Shown here: piece by piece, positions 1 to 9,368 of the stretch | How the letters are laid out: the number at the start of each line of letters is the position of its first letter | How positions within the stretch are numbered: the stretch's first letter is position 1 | Assembly: GCF_001929375.1 (NCBI RefSeq) | Contig: NZ_MSGO01000028.1 | Span: forward strand, 1 to 48,363 | Direction: 5' to 3' | Source of the DNA: Actinomyces oris | GTDB lineage: Bacteria; Actinomycetota; Actinomycetes; Actinomycetales; Actinomycetaceae | Length of the DNA stretch: 48,363 nucleotides | Position numbers and translations under genes: made by a program | Notes under the pieces: generated by a model | Databases searched by the model: none | Seen by the model: only the letters and a program-made list of their open reading frames with translations | What the model was told of the DNA's origin: nothing

Positions 1-53
1 GGGAAGAAAAACTCCCCCAGTCCGAGAAACACCACGCACTCCAGGCTCACCTG

Positions 54-154
54 GCCGATGACCGTCACGCCCTGGCGCGTATGCGCAGGTCAGAGACGGC
101 ACAGGCTCAGGCACGTCAGCCAATGGACACCCTAAAAGCCGCCAACCGTGACAC
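54..154 (+). repeat. Family A repeat, copy A1 (left end missing)
   Basis: The right part matches copy A2 closely: GATGACCGTC, then GGTCAGAG, then TAAAAG.CGCCAA.CGTGACACC. The left inverted end (GTGTCAC...GGCGACTTTT) is not found in bases 1-53, so the copy is partial or decayed. The similarity with A2 continues past the element, so about 57-228 and 2180-2348 form a direct repeat around the gene at 348-1979. Confidence 0.7.
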
Positions 155-239
155 CAAGGCCCTCACAGCACACCGCCGAGACCCACCACTAAGCCCACCC
201 AGACGCCAGCGCACACAGAGTCGTAAGGGAGATGCCGCA

Positions 240-289
240 GTCGTACCCCTAACCCCCCGAACACACGGGCTAACCCACGAACTCGTCAA
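240..289 (+). repeat. Family C repeat, diverged copy
   Basis: TCGTACCCCTAACCCCCCGA followed by CACGGGCTAACCCACGAA aligns with the right half of the family C unit at 38206-38280 (TCGTACCCTTAACCCTCGAT...). It is diverged, so the assignment is tentative. It lies just downstream of the stop codon of the minus-strand gene that ends at 348. Confidence 0.4.
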
Positions 290-347
290 CCGGAGGCGGA
301 CATTAACGACCGCCGTCAGCACCATTGCACCGACCGCGTCATCGCAG

Positions 348-1979
348 TTACGCGACTGTCTCACCTTCCAAGAGTTCACGACGGGTCTTGATCTGCTGAA
401 GTTCAGGCATGGAGCGTTGTTCCTCCTGGGGAAGGTTGACGAAGGACATCAGCAGATCCGCCACACGGTGAACCTCGTTGCACTGAGCCCCCTCCGTGGC
501 CCAGGTATCGAAGTTCACGGTGATGTTGTCGTCCTTGGTGATGATATCCAGGATTTTCCCCTTCTTTCCCTCCCGAAGACGCACGTAACGCAGCTCCGAC
601 AGGGGAACGCTTCGTTCGATGCTCCCGTCTCCGGTCAGCGCCGACTGCGAAGTGAGGAAGAACCGCGTCGGCGTGATACCGAGGTAGCTGGCGGCGCCCA
701 TCAAACGCCCCGAAGTACCCCCGGAGACGGCGTCAGAACCAGGGATGGCCTTGGCAAAACCGCTCTGAGAGACCTCTGCCAGGGCGAGAAGGGGCTCCTC
801 GCGGGGCAGCACCCACGCGAGGACGTCGAGAGCGCGCCTCAAGGCGTCATCCTTGTCCTTGACGACCGTGATACTCGGCCTCAGCGCGGCGGGTTCCTCG
901 TAGACCGCGCCACGTAAACGGTCGACATACTCGATCATGGCGGTCACGGTCTGGTTGACGCTGCTGGAGCGCCGGGACCGGAGGTCACGGAGTCTCCATC
1001 TCCGGCCACTCACAATGTCAGCGAGATGGCAGTGGACATCAAGTTTCTCAAGGACTCTGGCAACCCTGTCCATCGAGTCTCGGCGCTCCGCTGGAACCTG
1101 CCTGGCGAGGAGTCTCAGGAGCTCGTCGTCCCCGGCAGTGCGGTCTTCGTCGGCCGCGATCTCTGCGGCTCGGAGCATCAGGTAACGATAGTAAGCAGTC
1201 TCTGCCATGACGAAGCCCTGAGTATCCGCAATGATGTCTTCGGCATTGTCTCTCAGATAGTCGCGTCGGCCAGCGTAGTCGGTCTCAAGCTCCTTCAGGT
1301 GCCTGTCGAGATAAGCGGTGAAGGTCTTGCGCTCCTTACGCAGCGAATCCTCAAGATGTTTGACGCGGCCGAAAATACGCGCCGTCACGGTTCCCACCTC
1401 GCGCGCTTCGTCAATGGCGCCGGCGACGGTGTCACACAGGCCTGCGAGCGTGTTCCAGTGATCCTCACGAAGGGCCTTGAGCACGTCGCGGGTCAGCTCG
1501 ATGTTCTCATCGATCTTGTTGGAGATCGCGGTGAGCTGAGCGCTGATCGCCAGAAGCGCGAGCGAAGGGCCCAGGTTCTCCAGAACAGATGCTGCCTGGG
1601 CGCCCGCGGCTGGCGCCCAGCGGATGTGGGCGGCGAACTTGCCACCCTGCTTAAGAACGCCCAGATTGTAGTTACCTTCCACCATGGTCCGCATGGTTTT
1701 GAGGTTACGGATTGTCTCCGGTGCGAGCCTGACCAGTCCCTGAGCGGAGGCGAGCCCTCCCAGACCCTGCGCCATGGCGTTGGCGGTACCGACGGCGTTG
1801 CTCAAGGCGTCGACGATCTCGCGGTCGCTGCGGTGTCCCAACCCGAAGGGCTCGACGTCCCATCCCTCCGGCGCAACCTCTCCGAAGAGGACAGCGACGC
1901 CGGGCTCCACCTCCAAGAGAGCCAGCTCGGTCTTCGTGCCTTGTGTCTCCAGCGAGGCCTCGCCCTCGTTCGCACCCAT
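348..1979 (-). CDS. Hypothetical protein, 543 aa, helical with C-terminal PH-like domain
   Basis: I do not recognise a named family over the full length. Residues about 50-300 are predicted helical and charged, with heptad-like stretches that suggest coiled coil (for example around EDSLRKERKTFTAYLDRHLKE). The last ~110 residues (LGITPTRFFLTSQSAL...VRLREGKKGKILDIITKDD) resemble a bacterial PH/YokE-like domain. There is no signal peptide and no clear membrane segment. The start is set by a good ribosome site, GGAGGAG, seven bases before ATG. G+C is lower than in the helicase next door. The gene lies alone between two direct copies of family A repeats, which suggests an acquired cassette. Function is unknown. 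Confidence 0.75.
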   Translation of the reverse strand: MGANEGEASLETQGTKTELALLEVEPGVAVLFGEVAPEGWDVEPFGLGHRSDREIVDALSNAVGTANAMAQGLGGLASAQGLVRLAPETIRNLKTMRTMVEGNYNLGVLKQGGKFAAHIRWAPAAGAQAASVLENLGPSLALLAISAQLTAISNKIDENIELTRDVLKALREDHWNTLAGLCDTVAGAIDEAREVGTVTARIFGRVKHLEDSLRKERKTFTAYLDRHLKELETDYAGRRDYLRDNAEDIIADTQGFVMAETAYYRYLMLRAAEIAADEDRTAGDDELLRLLARQVPAERRDSMDRVARVLEKLDVHCHLADIVSGRRWRLRDLRSRRSSSVNQTVTAMIEYVDRLRGAVYEEPAALRPSITVVKDKDDALRRALDVLAWVLPREEPLLALAEVSQSGFAKAIPGSDAVSGGTSGRLMGAASYLGITPTRFFLTSQSALTGDGSIERSVPLSELRYVRLREGKKGKILDIITKDDNITVNFDTWATEGAQCNEVHRVADLLMSFVNLPQEEQRSMPELQQIKTRRELLEGETVA

Positions 1980-2100
1980 TGTTTTGCTCCTCCAGACGTC
2001 TTCGTCGGTTGCTTACGGAGGAACAGTAGTCCCGGGGGACGACAACCTCGTACGCGGCTAAAGTCACCGACTCGGCCCGCAGCACCTAACCCCACACCCG

Positions 2101-2152
2101 GCGCACGCGGCCGGAGGGCAGACCACCGGCCCGCTCCGCGACTGGTGTCACA
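2101..2152 (+). repeat. Direct repeat S1, partner of 2340-2392
   Basis: GCGCACGCGGCCGGAGGGCA and the following bases to GGTGTCACA match 2340-2392 at roughly four of five positions. The two copies flank element A2, and each ends in GGTGTCAC, so the intergenic region looks like a small nested repeat array. Confidence 0.6.
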
Positions 2153-2279
2153 AGTGGCGACTTTTAGGGGCGCTCCTAGCCGATGACCGTCGCGCTCCGG
2201 CACATTCGCGCTGGTCAGAGCAGCACAGGCTCGGGGGCGTCAGCCGATGGGCGACCTAAAAGTCGCCAAACGTGACACC
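2144..2279 (+). repeat. Family A repeat, copy A2 (136 bp)
   Basis: The inverted ends are 25 bp each (2144-2168 and 2255-2279) and match at 22 of 25 positions. Each consists of GGTGTCAC, three variable bases and TGGCGACTTTTAGG. The centre carries CGCTGGTCAGAGC, a variant of the core shared with families A and B. No target duplication is evident. Confidence 0.8.
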
Positions 2280-2339
2280 AAGACCTCACAGTCGACCACC
2301 CAGCCCCCTACTCAGCCCACCCCTAAGCCCCAGACCCCG

Positions 2340-2392
2340 ACGCACACGGCCGGAGGGATAGGCCGCCGGCTCGCTCGGCGAGTGGTGTCACA
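2340..2392 (+). repeat. Direct repeat S2, partner of 2101-2152
   Basis: This is the second copy of the segment described at 2101-2152 and again ends in GGTGTCACA. It lies just upstream of the helicase start at 2450. The rest of the 1980-2449 gap holds A2 and a proline-codon-like C-rich stretch, and I see no gene in it. Confidence 0.6.
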
Positions 2393-2449
2393 GCCCACCG
2401 CCGAGACCCGACGGACGCCTCCATCCACCGGTGGTGCACACTGTGCCCC

Positions 2450-5314
2450 ATGGCAGACCGGACCCCACGCGACCTCACCGGGCTCCTGGAGTCCATCGGT
2501 GGGCGCGACGGCCGGCTCGTCCACCTCCAGCGCACCCCGGCCCGCCCCGGACGCCACACCGACTGGCCCGACTGGGCGGACCCCGACCTCGTGACCGCCT
2601 ACCGCCGTCTGGGCGTCGAGTACCCCTGGACGCACCAGGCCGCTGCCGCCTGCTCCGCTCACGCCGGCCGCCACACGGTCCTGGCCACCGGCACCGGTTC
2701 AGGCAAGTCCCTGGCCGCCTGGCTGCCGGCGCTCTCCGACATCCTGGCCGCCCAGTCCCCCGGCGCCGACTCGCGCATCTCCGCCCACACCCGGCGCCCC
2801 ACCACCCTCTACCTCTCCCCCACCAAGGCGCTCGCCGCCGACCAGGCCGCAGCCCTGGCCAGGCTCATCGGTGAGCTCGAGGCCGCCCAGCGGGAGGCCG
2901 GCACGCCCGCGGGCTCCCTGCGCACGGTGCGCGCCGGCACCTGCGACGGCGATACTCCCCCGCCCGAGCGCGACTGGGTGCGCGCCCACGCCGACGTCGT
3001 CCTGACCAACCCCGACTTCCTCCACTTCTCCCTGCTGCCGGGCCACGAGCGCTGGAGCCGCCTCCTGCGGGGCCTGCGCTACATCGTCATCGACGAGTGT
3101 CACGCCTACCGCGGAATCCTGGGGGCGCACGTCGCCCTCGTGCTGCGCCGTCTCCTGCGGCTCGTGGCGCGCCTGCGCCCGCGCGGCCCGCAGCCGGTGG
3201 TCCTGTGCGCTTCGGCGACGGCGGCCGAGCCGGCCCTCACCGCAGCCCGCCTTATCGGCGTCGAGCCCGACGACGTCGTGGCCGTCACCGACGACGCCGC
3301 CCCCGCCGGGGAGCGCACCCTGGCTCTGTGGCAGCCGGCCCTGCGCGACCCCTGGGTACTACCGGCCCCCAGCGAGGTCGGTCCAGCACCCACAGGCTCC
3401 CCAAGCCCGGCCGCGCTCAACGGCACCTCCCCCTCCGGTGCACCCCGGCCGGCGCGCACCGACGACGACAGCCTTCCCGCCTCCGCCGCCCACGGCCGGC
3501 CTTCTGTCACGAGCGGCGCTACCCCGCCCGGCAGTGCCGAGCCGGACTCGGGCGACCCTGGCGAGGACCCTTCGGCGCGGCGCAGCGCCGTCGTCGAGGC
3601 CGCCGAGCTGCTCGTGGACCTGCTGAGCGTGGGCGCCCGGGCGCTGGTGTTCGTGCGCTCGCGTCGCTCGGCGGAGGTCGTGGCCGAGCGGGCCCGCCAC
3701 ACGCTGAGGCTCTCACTGCCCGAGCTCGTCGGCACGGTGGCGGCCTACCGCGGCGGCTACCTGCCCGAGGAGCGCCGGACCCTGGAGTCCGACCTGCGTT
3801 CGGGCCGGCTGCGGGCCCTGGCCACCACCAACGCCCTGGAGCTGGGCATCGACGTCACCGGACTGGATGCGGTCCTCATCGCCGGCTGGCCGGGCACGCG
3901 CGTCTCGCTGGGGCAGCAGGCGGGCCGGGCCGGACGCGCCGGTGGCCGCGGCCTGGCCGTCCTCATCGCCTCCGACAACCCGCTGGACGCCTACCTGGTG
4001 CACCACCCCGAGGCGGTCTTCGCCGCCCCTGAGGCCACGGTCTTCGACCCGGCAAACCCCTACGTCCTCGCGCCCCACCTGTGCGCGGCCGCCTCCGAGG
4101 CGCCCTTGCGGGCCTCGGACCTGGCCTTGTTCGGCCTGTCCGACGACGCCCTGCTGCGCGAGCTGGAGGGGCGGGGCGCGCTGCGGCGTCGGCCCACGGG
4201 CTGGTTCTGGAACGTGAACCTGCCCGGGCGGCCCCAGGACCTGACCTCCCTGCGTGGCGACGGGCCGCCCGAGGTCCCGGTGGTGGAGGCCGACACGGGC
4301 GTCGTCATCGGCACGGTCGACGGCGCGGCCGCCGACTCCACCGTCCACGAGGGCGCGGTCTACGTCCACCAGGGGCGCGTCTACGTCGTCCAGGAGCTGG
4401 CCGACGACGTCGCGCTCGTGCGGCAGCAGGCGGCGGTCGGCTACCGCACGCGGGCCCGGTCGCGCTCGAGCGTGCGCATCATCGCCGAGCGCGAGCAGCA
4501 GGTCTGGGGCCGGCCGGGTCAGACGACGCCAGGCGACTTCCGTGAGCCGTCGGCGCGCAAGCCCGAAGGGCCGGCCGGCTCCGGCGGCGGTTCCGATCCA
4601 GCCAGTACCGGTTCCGATCCGGTCGGTGGCGGGCGGGCCGAATCAGCCCTCGGCGACGAGCCCGAGCCCTGGGGCACGGCGGCCATCACCTGGTCCTTCG
4701 GCTCGGTGGAGGTCACCAGTCAGGTGACCGGCTACCAGCGGATGGCGCTGCCCGGCGGGGAGGTCGTCTCCCAGCACGCCCTGGAGATGGACGAGCACGT
4801 GCTGCCCACCGCCGCCGTGTGGTGGACGATCCCGCAGGAGGTCTGCGAGGCGGCGGGCCTGGAGCCCACCGATCTGCCCGGGGCCCTGCACGCGGCCGAG
4901 CACGCGAGCATCGGGATGCTGCCGCTGCTGGCCACCTGCGACCGTTGGGACATCGGCGGGCTGTCAACGGCGATGCACCCGCAGACGGGGACGCCCACGG
5001 TCTTCGTCCACGACGGGCACGCCGGCGGGGCGGGCTTCGCCGAGCGCGGCTACCGGGCCGGGCGCGACTGGCTGGAGGCGACGCTGGCCGTCATCGAGGG
5101 CTGCGGCTGCGCGAGCGGCTGCCCCTCCTGCGTGCAGTCGCCCAAGTGCGGCAACAACAACGAGCCCCTGGACAAGGCAGGAGCCGCCGTCCTGCTGCGG
5201 CTCCTGCTCGAGACGGCGCCCCAGGACCCCTCAACCGCCGACTCCGCTCACCGAGAACTGTCCGGAGCGGACGACTTTGACGCACCCTCCAGCCCAGTAA
5301 CCAGAAGTAACTGA
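2450..5314 (+). CDS. DEAD/DEAH-box helicase with C-terminal DUF1998 (MrfA/YprA-like, DECH type)
   Basis: This is a superfamily 2 helicase. Walker A ATGTGSGKS is at residues 79-87, the DECH box at about 215-218, motif III is SAT within ASATA, and motif VI is QQAGRAGRAG. Near the C terminus a four-cysteine cluster (CGCASGCPSCVQSPKC, about residues 884-900) matches the DUF1998 zinc site of MrfA, a Bacillus helicase for mitomycin-type lesion repair. At 954 aa it is longer than MrfA (about 750), because of Pro/Ala/Ser-rich inserts at about 300-380 and 680-735. In actinobacteria this DECH family is found convergent to Tad pilin genes, and here such genes lie at 9592-10981. No strong ribosome site precedes the ATG, so the start is less certain than the family assignment. 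Confidence 0.92.
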   Translation: MADRTPRDLTGLLESIGGRDGRLVHLQRTPARPGRHTDWPDWADPDLVTAYRRLGVEYPWTHQAAAACSAHAGRHTVLATGTGSGKSLAAWLPALSDILAAQSPGADSRISAHTRRPTTLYLSPTKALAADQAAALARLIGELEAAQREAGTPAGSLRTVRAGTCDGDTPPPERDWVRAHADVVLTNPDFLHFSLLPGHERWSRLLRGLRYIVIDECHAYRGILGAHVALVLRRLLRLVARLRPRGPQPVVLCASATAAEPALTAARLIGVEPDDVVAVTDDAAPAGERTLALWQPALRDPWVLPAPSEVGPAPTGSPSPAALNGTSPSGAPRPARTDDDSLPASAAHGRPSVTSGATPPGSAEPDSGDPGEDPSARRSAVVEAAELLVDLLSVGARALVFVRSRRSAEVVAERARHTLRLSLPELVGTVAAYRGGYLPEERRTLESDLRSGRLRALATTNALELGIDVTGLDAVLIAGWPGTRVSLGQQAGRAGRAGGRGLAVLIASDNPLDAYLVHHPEAVFAAPEATVFDPANPYVLAPHLCAAASEAPLRASDLALFGLSDDALLRELEGRGALRRRPTGWFWNVNLPGRPQDLTSLRGDGPPEVPVVEADTGVVIGTVDGAAADSTVHEGAVYVHQGRVYVVQELADDVALVRQQAAVGYRTRARSRSSVRIIAEREQQVWGRPGQTTPGDFREPSARKPEGPAGSGGGSDPASTGSDPVGGGRAESALGDEPEPWGTAAITWSFGSVEVTSQVTGYQRMALPGGEVVSQHALEMDEHVLPTAAVWWTIPQEVCEAAGLEPTDLPGALHAAEHASIGMLPLLATCDRWDIGGLSTAMHPQTGTPTVFVHDGHAGGAGFAERGYRAGRDWLEATLAVIEGCGCASGCPSCVQSPKCGNNNEPLDKAGAAVLLRLLLETAPQDPSTADSAHRELSGADDFDAPSSPVTRSN

Positions 5315-5456
5315 GCTTCGACCTGCTGCTTTGCGAGTCGCACTTCGCAGGAACGGCGGCAAAGCCGTCCGAAACGGTCAATCCGGCCGCCGGACCTGAC
5401 GCGACGTGAGGCCGCTCAGTACTCGGGCATGAACGTGAATTCATAAGACGCTCGCC

Positions 5457-5494
5457 CTCATATTCATGAGATGCCCACCCTCACGTAACGTGAG
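5457..5494. promoter_or_regulatory. Two palindromes upstream of the ABC exporter, possible operators
   Basis: CTCATATTCATGAG (5457-5470, arms CTCAT/ATGAG) and CTCACGTAACGTGAG (5480-5494, 7-bp perfect arms) lie just before the ATG at 5512. Their centres are about two helical turns apart. A weak -10 (TGATAC, 5497-5502) lies so close to the ATG that the message may be leaderless; no Shine-Dalgarno sequence is visible. This is consistent with repression by a dimeric regulator encoded elsewhere. Confidence 0.45.
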
Positions 5495-5511
5495 ACTGAT
5501 ACGTTCCCAGC

Positions 5512-7245
5512 ATGCTCCTTCGATTACTGCGCACGCACCTGCGCCCCTATACGGGGCTACTGGTGTGCGTCCTGGTGCTTCAGTTCGCTCAGGTGATGGC
5601 CTCCCTGTACCTCCCCACCCTCAACGCCGACATCATCGACAAGGGTGTGGCCACCGGCGACACCGGTTATATCTGGCGGATGGGCGCGTTCATGCTGGGG
5701 GTGAGCCTGGCCCAGGGAGTGTGTTCGGTGGCGGCGACGTATCTGGCGGCGCGCGCGGCGATGAGCATGGGCCGGGACCTGCGCGGTGAGGTCTTCAACC
5801 GGGTCAGTGGCTTCTCCGAGCGGGAGATCTCCGACTTCGGGGCGGGCTCGCTCATCACCCGCAACACCAATGACGTCCAGCAGGTCCAGATGCTGGTGAT
5901 GATGAGCTGCACGATGCTGGTGACGGCGCCGGTCATGGCGGTGGGCGGCATCTTCATGGCGGTCACGCGCGCCCCGGGCCTGTCGTGGCTGATCGGGGTG
6001 TCGGTGCCGGTCCTGCTGGTGGCGGTGGGGCTCATCGTGGGTCGAATGCTGCCCCTGTTCCGCTCCTACCAGGACAAGCTCGACGCCATCAACCGGGTGA
6101 TGCGCGAGCAGCTCACCGGTATCCGAGTGATCCGCGCCTTCGTGCGCGAGCAGGCCGAGACCGAGCGCTTCGGGGACGCCAACACCGATATGGCCCGGGT
6201 CGGCGAGCGTGTGGGGCAGCTCTTCGTCCTGCTGTTCCCGCTGGTGATGCTGGTGCTGGACGTGACGATCGTCGGTGTCATCTGGTTCGGCGGCCACCGG
6301 GTCGGCGACGGCGACGTGAAGGTGGGTACCCTCATCGCCTTCATGTCCTACCTCATGCAGATTCTCATGGGCATTGTCATGGCGAGCTTCATGACGATCA
6401 TGATCCCGCGCGCCGCCGTGTGCGCCGAACGCATCAGCGAGGTGCTGGCGACGCCGCCGACCATCACCTCCTCCCCCGACGCCGTCAGCACCTTCCCGGC
6501 TCCCGGAACGGTTGAGATGCGGGACGTCACCTTCGTCTACCCCGACGCCGACGCCCGCGTCCTGGCGGAGGTGAGCTTCACGGTCCGGCCCGGTACGACG
6601 ACGGCGATCGTCGGCTCGACGGCGTCGGGCAAGTCCACGGTGGTGCGGCTGCTGGCCAGGCTGCTGGAGGCCAGCAGCGGGCAGGTGCTCATCGGCGGCA
6701 CCGACGTGCGTCAGGCCGACCCCGAGGCGCTGTGGTCGCAGATGGGGCTCGTGCCCCAGCAGCCCTTCCTGTTCGCCGGCACCGTGGCCTCCAACCTGCG
6801 CCTGGGGCGTGAGGAGGCCACCGACGGCGAGCTGTGGGAGGCCCTGGAGGTCGCCCAGGCCAAGGACTTCGTGTCGAAGATGGACGGGGGCCTTCAGGCG
6901 CCCATCGCCCAGGGCGGCACGAATGTCTCGGGTGGTCAGCGTCAGCGCCTGGCCATCGCCCGGGCCATGGTGCGCCGGCCCGACATCCTCATCTTCGACG
7001 ACTCCTTCTCGGCCCTGGACGTGTCCACCGATGCGCGGCTGCGCGAGGCCATGGGGCCGGCCACAGCCGGCATCACGAAGGTGATCGTGGCCCAGCGCGT
7101 CTCCACGATCACCGAGGCCGACCAGATCCTCGTCCTGGACGGCGGCCACCTGGTGGGCAGCGGCACTCACACCGAGCTGCTGGCCACCTGCTCCGTCTAC
7201 CGCGAGATCGTCACCTCCCAGCTCGGGGCGGAGGCCGCAGCATGA
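5512..7245 (+). CDS. ABC exporter half-transporter, first subunit (degenerate ATPase site)
   Basis: A membrane domain with six predicted helices (residues about 15-300) is followed by an ATPase domain. Walker A GSTASGKST is at 368-376, the signature VSGGQ at about 472-476, and Walker B ILIFDD at 492-497. The catalytic glutamate is replaced by aspartate, as in the LmrC/BmrC-type member of heterodimeric exporters, while the signature is canonical. The stop overlaps the ATG of the next gene (ATGA, 7242-7245), so the two are translationally coupled and very probably form one heterodimer. The substrate cannot be told from sequence; drug, lipid or peptide export are all possible. Confidence 0.93.
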   Translation: MLLRLLRTHLRPYTGLLVCVLVLQFAQVMASLYLPTLNADIIDKGVATGDTGYIWRMGAFMLGVSLAQGVCSVAATYLAARAAMSMGRDLRGEVFNRVSGFSEREISDFGAGSLITRNTNDVQQVQMLVMMSCTMLVTAPVMAVGGIFMAVTRAPGLSWLIGVSVPVLLVAVGLIVGRMLPLFRSYQDKLDAINRVMREQLTGIRVIRAFVREQAETERFGDANTDMARVGERVGQLFVLLFPLVMLVLDVTIVGVIWFGGHRVGDGDVKVGTLIAFMSYLMQILMGIVMASFMTIMIPRAAVCAERISEVLATPPTITSSPDAVSTFPAPGTVEMRDVTFVYPDADARVLAEVSFTVRPGTTTAIVGSTASGKSTVVRLLARLLEASSGQVLIGGTDVRQADPEALWSQMGLVPQQPFLFAGTVASNLRLGREEATDGELWEALEVAQAKDFVSKMDGGLQAPIAQGGTNVSGGQRQRLAIARAMVRRPDILIFDDSFSALDVSTDARLREAMGPATAGITKVIVAQRVSTITEADQILVLDGGHLVGSGTHTELLATCSVYREIVTSQLGAEAAA

Positions 7246-9368
7246 GCAAGAACGCGAGCAGCGCCGTCGGCCCCGACGAGCTCAGCGAGGAGGACCTCAA
7301 GCTGGCCGCTGAGGCGCAGGCCGCCTCGGGCGACAGGCACGCCGGGCCGCCCCCGGGCAAGGCCGAGGCCTTTTGGCCCTCCTTCAAGCGGATGGTCGGG
7401 CTGCTGGGCGCCTACCGGGCCTCCCTGGTGGTCGTGGCCCTGGCCGCCGTGGGCACGGTCGTGCTGGCGGTGGCGGCCCCCAAGGTGCTGGGCCAGGCCA
7501 CCAACGTCATCTTCGAGGGCGTGGTCTCCACGATGCTGCCGGCCGGCACCACCAAGGCTCAGGCCATCGAGGCCCTGCGGGCGCGGGGGATGGATGACTT
7601 CGCCACCATGCTCTCGGCGATGGACATCATTCCCGGCACAGGCATCGACTTCACCCACCTGGGGCGGATCCTGACGGTGGTGCTGGCCCTGTACGTGGGT
7701 TCGGCGGTCCTGAACTGGCTCCAGGGCTGGCTCATCAACCGCATCACCATCAAGGCCCTCTACCGGCTGCGAGCCCAGGTGGAGGACAAGGTTAACCGCC
7801 TGCCGCTGAGCTACTTCGACACCGTCCAGCGCGGTGAGCTGCTCAGTCGCCTGACCAACGACGTCGACAACGTCACCAACACCCTCCAGCAGTCCCTGTC
7901 CGGTGCCCTGACGGCGATCCTCACAGTGGTGGGCGTGCTGGGGATGATGTTCTCGATCTCCTGGAAGCTGGCGCTGGTGGCGCTCATCGTGTTCCCGCTC
8001 ATGGGCGTGGTCTTCGCCGGTATCGGGCCGCGCTCGCAGAAGGCCTTCACCCACCAGTGGGCGCGCACCGGCAAGATCAACACCCGGGTGGAGGAGTCCT
8101 TCTCCGGGCACGCCCTGGTGCAGGTCTACGGGCGCACGGCCTCGGTGCGCGAGGCCTTCGCCGCCGAGAACGAGGAGCTGTTCCGGGCCTCGCTGCGCGC
8201 CCAGTTCCTCTCCGGGATCATGATGCCGATCATGCTGGTCATCGGGAACATCAACTATGTGGCCATCGCGGTGGTCGGCGGCGCCATGGTCGCCTCCGGG
8301 TCGCTGCGCCTGGGCGACGTGCAGGCCTTCATCCAGTACTCCCAGCAGTTCTCCCAGCCCCTGGGCCAGCTCGGCGGCATGGCCACGGCCGTGCAGTCCG
8401 GGACCGCGAGCGCCGAGCGGATCTTCGAGCTGCTCGACGCCGAGGAGGAGCGTCCCGACGACGTCGCACCGACGGCCCCCGCAGGCACGGCAGACGCCTC
8501 GGGCGCAGCAGGCACCGCGCCCGCTGACGCCGCAGAGGCCGCGGATGCCGGCCGGGCCGCCGGGGCCGGGGCCGGCCCCAGCGCCCGGGCGGACTCGCCG
8601 AAGGGTCCGGCGGGGCCGGGCGTCATCGAGATGGAGCACGTGCGCTTCTCCTACAGCCCGGAGGTCGAGCTCATCCGGGACCTGTCCCTGCGGGTGGACC
8701 CCGGGCACACGGTCGCGATCGTGGGGCCCACGGGAGCGGGCAAGACCACCCTGGTCAACCTGCTCATGCGCTTCTACGAGCTCGACGGGGGACGCATCCT
8801 CATCGACGGGCGCGACATCGCCACCATGACGCGCCACGACGTGCGCCGCCGCACCGGCATGGTCCTGCAGGACCCGTGGCTGTTCGCCGGCACGATCCGC
8901 GAGAACATCCGCTACGGGCGGCCCGGGGCCACTGATGAGGAGGTCGAGGCCGCCGCGCGGGCGTGCTTCGTCGACCACATCATCAAGGCCCTGCCGCAGG
9001 GCTACGACACGGTTCTGGAGGAGGACGCCGCCAACATCTCCGCCGGCGAGCGCCAGCTGCTCACGATCGCGCGGGCCTTCGTGGCCAACCCGGCCGTGCT
9101 CATCCTCGATGAGGCCACGAGCTCGGTGGACACCCGCACCGAACTGCTGGTCCAGCAGGCCATGAACGCGCTGCGCGAGGGCCGCACGAGCTTCATCATC
9201 GCCCACCGCCTGTCGACGATCCGCGACGCCGACACCATCCTGGTGATGGAGCACGGCGACATCGTCGAGCAGGGCAGCCACGATGAGCTCATCGCGGCGG
9301 GCGGCGCCTACGCGCGCCTCCACGCGGCCCAGTTCGCGGGCGGCGCCACCGTCGCCGTCGAGGACTGA
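7242..9368 (+). CDS. ABC exporter half-transporter, second subunit (catalytic site)
   Basis: This 708-aa partner has a charged N-terminal extension of about 45 residues, a six-helix membrane domain and an ATPase domain. Walker A GPTGAGKTT is at about 495-503, and Walker B VLILDE ends in the catalytic E624. The signature is altered to ISAGE (599-603). With the first subunit this gives one complete ATP site (this Walker A/B with the partner's VSGGQ) and one degenerate site. An Ala/Pro/Gly-rich linker of about 60 residues (about 410-465) separates the two domains and is not typical of the family. The start is the ATG overlapping the upstream stop; longer in-frame readings run inside the first gene and are not credible. 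Confidence 0.92.
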   Translation: MSKNASSAVGPDELSEEDLKLAAEAQAASGDRHAGPPPGKAEAFWPSFKRMVGLLGAYRASLVVVALAAVGTVVLAVAAPKVLGQATNVIFEGVVSTMLPAGTTKAQAIEALRARGMDDFATMLSAMDIIPGTGIDFTHLGRILTVVLALYVGSAVLNWLQGWLINRITIKALYRLRAQVEDKVNRLPLSYFDTVQRGELLSRLTNDVDNVTNTLQQSLSGALTAILTVVGVLGMMFSISWKLALVALIVFPLMGVVFAGIGPRSQKAFTHQWARTGKINTRVEESFSGHALVQVYGRTASVREAFAAENEELFRASLRAQFLSGIMMPIMLVIGNINYVAIAVVGGAMVASGSLRLGDVQAFIQYSQQFSQPLGQLGGMATAVQSGTASAERIFELLDAEEERPDDVAPTAPAGTADASGAAGTAPADAAEAADAGRAAGAGAGPSARADSPKGPAGPGVIEMEHVRFSYSPEVELIRDLSLRVDPGHTVAIVGPTGAGKTTLVNLLMRFYELDGGRILIDGRDIATMTRHDVRRRTGMVLQDPWLFAGTIRENIRYGRPGATDEEVEAAARACFVDHIIKALPQGYDTVLEEDAANISAGERQLLTIARAFVANPAVLILDEATSSVDTRTELLVQQAMNALREGRTSFIIAHRLSTIRDADTILVMEHGDIVEQGSHDELIAAGGAYARLHAAQFAGGATVAVED

